Source: a candidate division KSB1 bacterium (GTDB taxonomy: Bacteria > Zhuqueibacterota > Zhuqueibacteria > Oleimicrobiales > Geothermoviventaceae). From it: 38,398 nucleotides of DNA. The notes beneath the pieces were generated by a model. It was not told the origin of the DNA. It worked only from the letters and a program-made list of their open reading frames with translations, and did not search any database. The DNA lies in contig JAPDPT010000031.1 in NCBI GenBank assembly GCA_034506315.1, positions 1 to 38,398 on the forward strand, in the 5' to 3' direction. This document shows, piece after piece, positions 33,795-38,398 of this stretch (positions within the stretch are counted from its first letter, which is position 1; each line of letters starts with the position of its first letter). A program made the translations under genes and the position numbers.

Positions 33795-33836
33795 TTATGT
33801 CTCATCGCTTATGTCACTGGCAGGCTCTCAGCCTGC
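33795..33836 (-). promoter_or_regulatory. repeats upstream of the Rrf2 gene, candidate operator
   Basis: TTATGTC occurs at 33795-33801 and again at 33809-33815, a 14-base period. Immediately beyond, GCAGGCT (33820-33826) and AGCCTGC (33830-33836) form a perfect 7-bp inverted repeat with loop CTC. All lie within 45 bases of the start codon of the regulator. Confidence 0.5.
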
Positions 33837-34376
33837 AAACGATCAGCTGAAATCAGAGTTCCAGCTGCTCTTCTTCGCTGCGGGACCTCCGATCTAACCT
33901 CACTCCTCCGGGCTCTCCGTCGTTTCGATAACCCGAGCGGGGTTTCCGGTTGCCTGAGTGCTACAGAGAGCGGCCCCGGTCTGCGTCCCGGATCCCGACG
34001 GCCGGCCACTCCGAGCCATTGATTTGAACCGCCACGGAAGGCCGGTTATTCCGATGGGGAGCGCGTCTCGCGGCGGTTTGGCCAGGGGCCGGAACAGGCC
34101 CGTCTCCTTCGGCCACGGGCACCCGTGGTGGGGAACAGGGTCCGAAAAGGACGCCGGCCCTTCGGTTCGAATCGAGGAGAGAGGGGGCGAGTCCTGCCCG
34201 GTACGATCGAAGGAAAAGCCGAGGACAGAATTGGGCTCTACGAGCCCGCGCGGTGCTGGCGGTCGTCGGATCGTCCCCGCAGGGGAGCCAGGGCTGGAGG
34301 GTCCCACCGGCGGCATCTGGCTGGGTCCCCCTGGCTCGATTCCCGGCAGGATCGCCCACCTCACACCACTTTGACC

Positions 34377-34405
34377 TTGAATGTCAGCCGGGGCTTGTCT
34401 ATCTT
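34377..34405 (+). promoter_or_regulatory. sigma70-type promoter candidate for the CYTH gene
   Basis: TTGAAT (34377-34382) and TATCTT (34400-34405) are separated by 17 bases; an overlapping TTGACC lies six bases earlier. The leader to the ATG at 34471 would be about 60 bases. Confidence 0.5.
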
Positions 34406-34470
34406 GAGCGCCAGCGTACCAGGAGCCGCATGGCTCTTTCCTGCCGGAGGATTACACCCAGGTAGGTCAG

Positions 34471-35052
34471 ATGAGCAGCCCCGTCATCATGCTTCCCCGG
34501 ACCAACGTGGAAGTCAAGTTGCGGGTAGCCGATCTGAGGCCGGTACTGGAGCGGGCGCGGGCGGCCGGTGCGTCGTTCCAGTGGCAGAGAAGGCAGGAGG
34601 ACGTCTTCTTCGCCGTGCCGAGGGGACGTCTCAAACTTCGGCGTGAAGAAGGCTCTGTTCCGCACCTGGTCGCTTACTTCCGTGAAGATCGCCCGGAAGC
34701 AAGGGAAAGTCGCTACGTGATTGTTCCCTGTCCCGAGGCCGAGCTCCTGCAGGCGGCCCTGGAAAGCACTGTGGGAATCGCCGCCGTTGTCCGCAAGAAG
34801 AGAACACTCCTCACCTGGCGCACAGTGCGGATCCACCTGGATGAGGTGGAAGGGCTCGGGCCCTTCGTCGAGCTGGAGGCAGTCGTCTCGGGCAGGGAGG
34901 GGGCGGAAGAGGGCCGTCGCGAGCTGGAGTCCCTCCTCGAGAAGCTGGACCTGCTTCGGGCGGAGCGGCTTCCGTGCGCGTACGTGGACCTTCTGTGTCA
35001 GGGTAGGCAGCCCCTCGGTGGTCAGAGCAATTGTGGCCGTCCCGGAACGTAG
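34471..35052 (+). CDS. CYTH-domain protein (class IV adenylate cyclase-like)
   Basis: The 193-residue protein has the CYTH tunnel-fold pattern: NVEVKLRV near the N-terminus (the NxExK form seen in CyaB-like members), RLKLRREEG, RESRYVIV, KKRTLLTWRTVRIHLDEVEGL, and the closing acidic strand GPFVELEAVV. CYTH enzymes act on nucleoside triphosphates or inorganic triphosphate using a ring of acidic and basic residues and divalent metals. Whether this one makes cAMP, hydrolyses thiamin triphosphate or hydrolyses triphosphate cannot be decided here. ATG at 34471 follows AGGTAGG; ATG at 34489 is an alternative. The last ~20 residues look unstructured. Confidence 0.88.
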   Translation: MSSPVIMLPRTNVEVKLRVADLRPVLERARAAGASFQWQRRQEDVFFAVPRGRLKLRREEGSVPHLVAYFREDRPEARESRYVIVPCPEAELLQAALESTVGIAAVVRKKRTLLTWRTVRIHLDEVEGLGPFVELEAVVSGREGAEEGRRELESLLEKLDLLRAERLPCAYVDLLCQGRQPLGGQSNCGRPGT

Positions 35053-35130
35053 GCAAGGCACGGGGACTTGGCGGCCCCCGCCCGGAATGACTGGCCCACT
35101 GCGAAAGCCTTTCGAAGCACGACGCGAACC

Positions 35131-36279
35131 ATGACCGACCGCGAGCGCTGGAGGCGCGTGTTTCGGTTCCAGAGCGTTGACCACGTGCCCGATATGGAGT
35201 TCGGGTATTGGAAAACGACCCTCCTCCGGTGGCGAGAAGAGGGATTCCCCGCCCACATCGACACCAACGAGGCCGCCGAGCGCTATTTCGGACTCTGCCG
35301 GAGAAGGAAACTTCCCGTCAGCGTAGGTCTCTATCCCGATTTCGAAGAGGAGATTCTCGGTGAGGAGGGGGAGTACTGGATCCGCCGGAATAAGGAGGGT
35401 GCGATCTGTCGGGTCCGCAAGGATGACCCCGAGGGTTCGATCCCTGCCGTGATCCGCTACCCCATCCAGACGCGAGAGGACTGGCTTCGCTTCAAGGAGC
35501 GCCTGGATGCCAACACCGTAGGCCGCTATCCCCCCGACTGGGACCGGGTGTGCCAGGAGTTCAACAGCTCGTCAGAGCCGGTCGGGATTGAGCTGGGAAG
35601 CTTATTTGGCTGGATCCGCGACTGGATGGGACTGGAGCGGCTCTGTTTCGCCCTGTACGACGATCGCACCTGGGTGGAAGAGATGATGGACCACCTGGTG
35701 GACCTGGTTCTGCAGGTGATTCCGGGCGCGCTGCGCGACGTGCGGCTCGACTTCGGAGCCTTCTGGGAGGATATGGCCTACCGGAACGGTCCCATGATTT
35801 CGCCGCGCCTATTCCACGAGCTCCTGGTGCCCCGCTATCGGAGGATCACGGAGGTTTGCCGTCGCCACGGCCTGGACCTCTTCTACGTCGATTGCGACGG
35901 CAACATTTTGAACCTCATCGAAGGGTGGCTCAAGGCTGGGATCTCCATCATGTTCCCGCTCGAGGTTCGGGGAGGGTCTGATCCCGTGGCTATCCGGCAG
36001 CGGTTCGGCCGCCAGGTCCTTTTGATGGGCGGGGTGGACAAGACGAAGCTCATCGAGGGAAAGCGCGCCATCCGCGAAGAGATCCGGCGGCTCGAGCCTT
36101 TAGTGGCGGAGGGTGGTTTCATCCCCCACGTCGATCACCGTGTCCCTCCGGACGTGTCCTACGAAAACTATCTCTACTACCTGCAGGTAAAACGGGAGGC
36201 GTTCGGGATTCCTGAGCCGGAGGGCTTTCGCGAACGGGTGCTGAAACCGTTCGAGCGAGTCACGGGCAGGAGGATTTAG
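35131..36279 (+). CDS. uroporphyrinogen decarboxylase-family protein (URO-D/MtaA-like)
   Basis: The 382-residue protein starts MTDRERWRRVFRFQSVDHVPD, the typical opening of URO-D-superfamily proteins outside haem synthesis. Further family text is FGAFWEDMAYRNGPMISPRLF, HGLDLFYVDCDGN, FPLEVRGGSDPVAIRQRFG, LLMGGVDKTKL and GGFIPHVDHRVPPDVSYENY. This branch includes methylcobamide:CoM methyltransferases and many uncharacterised members near sugar or aromatic catabolism genes. Genuine HemE is unlikely because of length and the different N-terminus. The frame is open from a TTG at 35068, but the ATG at 35131 matches the family start; no strong ribosome site is visible. Substrate unknown. Confidence 0.85.
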   Translation: MTDRERWRRVFRFQSVDHVPDMEFGYWKTTLLRWREEGFPAHIDTNEAAERYFGLCRRRKLPVSVGLYPDFEEEILGEEGEYWIRRNKEGAICRVRKDDPEGSIPAVIRYPIQTREDWLRFKERLDANTVGRYPPDWDRVCQEFNSSSEPVGIELGSLFGWIRDWMGLERLCFALYDDRTWVEEMMDHLVDLVLQVIPGALRDVRLDFGAFWEDMAYRNGPMISPRLFHELLVPRYRRITEVCRRHGLDLFYVDCDGNILNLIEGWLKAGISIMFPLEVRGGSDPVAIRQRFGRQVLLMGGVDKTKLIEGKRAIREEIRRLEPLVAEGGFIPHVDHRVPPDVSYENYLYYLQVKREAFGIPEPEGFRERVLKPFERVTGRRI

Positions 36280-36307
36280 CAAGTAGAGGGAGGATCGCGA
36301 CACCTTG

Positions 36308-37312
36308 ATGCTGCCTGTCTACGGCGCCGGGTTGGCCCGGCGGCCAGGTCTCCAGGCTTCGTTCCGCCCACGCACGCGGGTCCGAGGTAGGAGGTGGGGT
36401 CTGTGGCTGCTCCTGGGTCTGGTTTGCCCGACGCTCTTTTCTGCCTGCTCGCGGGACCGATGGCTGGATCTTCGCCACTACTACGATTACGACGCCCGTT
36501 TACCCCTCGAGGTAACCGTTGACACCGTCTGGAACCGACCGGACCGGATCCGGCTCCACGTGACCTATACCTCCGTCCACGACTGCCGTGTCACCGCTCT
36601 GTGGACTTTGCCCAAGCTGGCTCCGCAACCTGTGCCCGCCATTCTTGTGCAGCACGGCCTGGGCGACCGGAAAGAGGTAGATTACGTGGAGGCTGCGGAC
36701 AGTGTGTTCACTCGCTCCGGCTTCGCCGTGTTTCGCATCGATTTCCAGTACCACGGCGAGAGACGGCGCCAGGGGCGCACCGTTCGGTTCGACGAAGGGC
36801 TTCCGTTCACCGCGCGAGATGCCTGGGCCCAGACGGTGTTCGATCTGCGCCGGGCCGTGGACTTTCTTGATTCCCGCCCGGAAATAGACCCGGCACGTAC
36901 CGGGTTTCTTGGGATCAGCCTCGGCGGTATCCTGGGAACGGTCTTTGTGGCGGTCGAGCCGCGCATTGAGGCGCCTATCCTGGCACTGGCCGGTGGCGGG
37001 CTGCGTTTTGTCCTACGCGGAAAGGCGTTCGACGACAGCGTACGGCGGCTGCTCGCCCCGATCGAACCCCTGAACTTTGTCGACCAGATCTCCCCTCGAC
37101 CTCTTCTCTTTGTTCTGGCCAGGCAGGACGAAATTATTCCCCAGGCCTCTTCCCTTCTGCTGTACCGACAGGCGAGGAAGCCCAAGCAGATCTGGTGGTA
37201 CGAGGGCCGCCACCGGACGGTCCCGGTTTGGAGGGTGATGGAAGACTGCGCCCTGTGGTACAAGGCGGTTTTTGCGGGCGAGAAACTGCCCGATCAGCCT
37301 CCTCCCAAGTAG
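36308..37312 (+). CDS. alpha/beta-hydrolase, probable lipoprotein
   Basis: The 334-residue protein has an N-terminal hydrophobic stretch (about 30-45: WGLWLLLGLVCPTLF) ending in FSAC, a lipobox-like site, so it is probably membrane-anchored outside the cytoplasm. The hydrolase part shows the oxyanion-hole text LVQHGLGDRK, a nucleophile elbow GISLGG (Ser about 204), an acid Asp about 274 (ARQDEIIP) and His about 302 (EGRHRTVP). The layout resembles acetyl-xylan esterase/dienelactone-hydrolase-like enzymes. Start: ATG at 36308, or TTG at 36305, which is a better distance (11 bases) from GAGGGAGG. It lies between the URO-D-family gene and a mannosidase, hinting at glycan use. Confidence 0.8.
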   Translation: MLPVYGAGLARRPGLQASFRPRTRVRGRRWGLWLLLGLVCPTLFSACSRDRWLDLRHYYDYDARLPLEVTVDTVWNRPDRIRLHVTYTSVHDCRVTALWTLPKLAPQPVPAILVQHGLGDRKEVDYVEAADSVFTRSGFAVFRIDFQYHGERRRQGRTVRFDEGLPFTARDAWAQTVFDLRRAVDFLDSRPEIDPARTGFLGISLGGILGTVFVAVEPRIEAPILALAGGGLRFVLRGKAFDDSVRRLLAPIEPLNFVDQISPRPLLFVLARQDEIIPQASSLLLYRQARKPKQIWWYEGRHRTVPVWRVMEDCALWYKAVFAGEKLPDQPPPK

Positions 37313-37386
37313 CTGCCCGGGATCGCGGGAGAGCTGCTTTCTTCGTTCGGAAGGAAAGACGCTCGCTGCCAAGGAAGAGGAGAAAG

Positions 37387-38398
37387 ATGCCATCTCCGAA
37401 GCAGATTCACCTTATTGCCAATGCCCATATCGATCCCGTATGGCTATGGGACTGGCGGGAGGGGCTCAGGGAGATCCTCGCGACCTTCGCCGCCGCCTGT
37501 TCTCTCATCGAAGAGCACGCGGAGTATCGTTTCACGGCCAGCTCAGCAAGCTTCTACCGCAGGGTGCAGGAACTCGATCCACCTCTGCTCGAGCGCATTC
37601 GCCAGCACGTCGCGGAGAAGCGCTGGGCCGTCGTCGGAGGCTGGTGGGTCGAACCGGATGTGAACATCCCGTGTGGCGAGGCTCTGATACGCCAGGGGGT
37701 GTACGGCAAGCGCTTCTTCCACACCCTCCTCGGCTGCGACGTGAAAGTGGCCTTCAATCCCGATACCTTCGGACACCCGGAGGGCTTGCCCAAGATCCTT
37801 GGGGCACTCGGCCAGGACACCTACGTGTTCATGCGCCCCGGCGAGAGAGAAAAACCGCTGCCGCCGCTCTTCCGATGGCGGTCGGCCGACGGTTCAGAGG
37901 TGCTGGCCATTCGCGTGTTGTACGGCTACGGGAGCGACGGGCAAGAGCTTGTCCGGAAGCTGCGCCGGCTATGGGAGCTTCTGGAATCCCTGGATCTGCC
38001 TGCTCTGGCCTGCTTTTACGGCACCGGCGATCACGGAGGAGGGCCTGGGCGGGAATCTCTTCGCATCCTCGAGGAGGTGCGACGGCAAGGGGCGATCCCG
38101 CTCGTCCACAGCGACCCCATCGGCTACCGCGAGGCGGTGCGGGCTGCGGAGGGCCAGCTTCCGGTGGTTCAGGATGAGCTCCAGCACCATGCCCGGGGCT
38201 GCTACTCGGTTAACCGGCGGATTAAGCTGCGCAACCGCCGGGCCGAGCACGCCCTTCTGGCAATGGAGCGCTGGGCGGCTCTGGCCTGGCGAGTTCTGGG
38301 CGAACGCTATCCCCAGGAGCCCCTGGAAGCCCACTGGCAAGAGCTTCTGTTCTGGCAGTTCCACGACGTCTTAGCCGGCACCTGTATCGAAGCTGCAT
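37387..38398 (+). CDS. GH38 alpha-mannosidase, N-terminal part
   Basis: The open frame runs from ATG at 37387 off the right edge, giving ~337 residues of an enzyme that usually has 800-1000. It begins with the GH38 signature ANAHIDPVWLWDWREG (zinc ligands His14 and Asp16) and has AFNPDTFGHPEGLPKIL, where Asp126 is the catalytic nucleophile and zinc ligand, and CFYGTGDHGGGPG. GH38 enzymes remove alpha-mannosyl units with retention, using zinc. No signal peptide is present, so it is likely cytoplasmic. GGAG lies 5 bases upstream of the ATG. The preceding 74-base gap holds no terminator. Confidence 0.93.
   Translation, partial: MPSPKQIHLIANAHIDPVWLWDWREGLREILATFAAACSLIEEHAEYRFTASSASFYRRVQELDPPLLERIRQHVAEKRWAVVGGWWVEPDVNIPCGEALIRQGVYGKRFFHTLLGCDVKVAFNPDTFGHPEGLPKILGALGQDTYVFMRPGEREKPLPPLFRWRSADGSEVLAIRVLYGYGSDGQELVRKLRRLWELLESLDLPALACFYGTGDHGGGPGRESLRILEEVRRQGAIPLVHSDPIGYREAVRAAEGQLPVVQDELQHHARGCYSVNRRIKLRNRRAEHALLAMERWAALAWRVLGERYPQEPLEAHWQELLFWQFHDVLAGTCIEAA

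Larger units (their letters stand above)
33793..34470 (+). other. long divergent intergenic region
   Basis: This is the largest gap (678 bases). It contains the Rrf2 upstream repeats at one end and a promoter candidate for the CYTH gene at 34377-34405. The middle (about 33850-34370) has open frames on both strands, but their translations are Pro/Gly/Arg-rich and show no family motifs. GGTTCGAATC at 34164-34173 resembles a tRNA T-loop, but no tRNA cloverleaf surrounds it. Confidence 0.5.

Noticed and set aside
34164-34173. tRNA T-loop-like GGTTCGAATC
   Set aside because: The five bases on either side do not pair into a T-stem and no anticodon or D arm is recognisable upstream.

Overview
The window is GC-rich bacterial chromosome with dense, mostly plus-strand genes, clear Shine-Dalgarno sites and frequent GTG/TTG starts. 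I see no plasmid, phage, insertion-sequence or CRISPR features and no recognisable tRNA or rRNA. The mix of genes suggests an uncultured or little-studied member of the FCB/Calditrichota-KSB1-like bacteria: a GWxTD-domain protein, PATAN/DUF4388 proteins, an EF-G2-type GTPase, a UVR-motif protein, a PPDK-regulatory protein and a GH38 mannosidase. This is inference from gene content, not a phylogeny.

Layout: (1) 1-3744: the C-terminal end of an alpha-glucan phosphorylase, then histidine ammonia-lyase (hutH) with its own promoter, then guaB ending in a strong intrinsic terminator. (2) 3768-4246: rpsT on the minus strand, with back-to-back promoters shared with the next block. (3) 4294-7871: three genes that look like a signalling module of degenerate parts. 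Two encode receiver-like plus PATAN (DUF4388) proteins, one of them with a C-terminal GTPase-like domain; the third encodes a stand-alone small-GTPase-like protein whose P-loop is lost. (4) 7872-10109: a poorly coding stretch with one possible Cys-rich small gene, then a membrane-anchored HExxH peptidase. (5) 10263-14091: an acyl-CoA-ligase-like enzyme with a good sigma70-type promoter, and an EF-G2-type translational GTPase with terminator. (6) 14159-25145: HIT hydrolase, SatD-family protein, membrane protein, APH-fold kinase, DUF2207 membrane protein, TPR-like protein, short-type thiC, a delta-1-pyrroline-5-carboxylate dehydrogenase and a GWxTD protein, all on the plus strand and mostly tightly spaced. 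(7) 25613-26938: a minus-strand B12-binding-domain radical SAM enzyme. (8) 27116-33024: M29 aminopeptidase, PPDK/PEP-synthase regulatory protein, TIM-barrel sugar isomerase, short NfeD-like protein, a GH13-fold protein lacking the catalytic residues, and a UVR-motif protein. (9) 33313-38398: a minus-strand Rrf2 regulator with three cysteines, then a CYTH protein, a URO-D-family protein, a lipoprotein-type hydrolase and the first part of a GH38 alpha-mannosidase cut by the window end.

Most genes are housekeeping or catabolic: glycogen, histidine, proline and mannoside breakdown, purine and thiamin synthesis. The parts that deserve a second look are the degenerate receiver/PATAN/pseudo-GTPase cluster, the GH13 pseudoenzyme beside the UVR-motif gene, the fourfold GGCTTAA repeat between the SatD gene and its membrane-protein neighbour, and repeat/palindrome structures next to the Rrf2 and radical SAM genes. 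All family names are from reading motifs by eye; no database search was possible.
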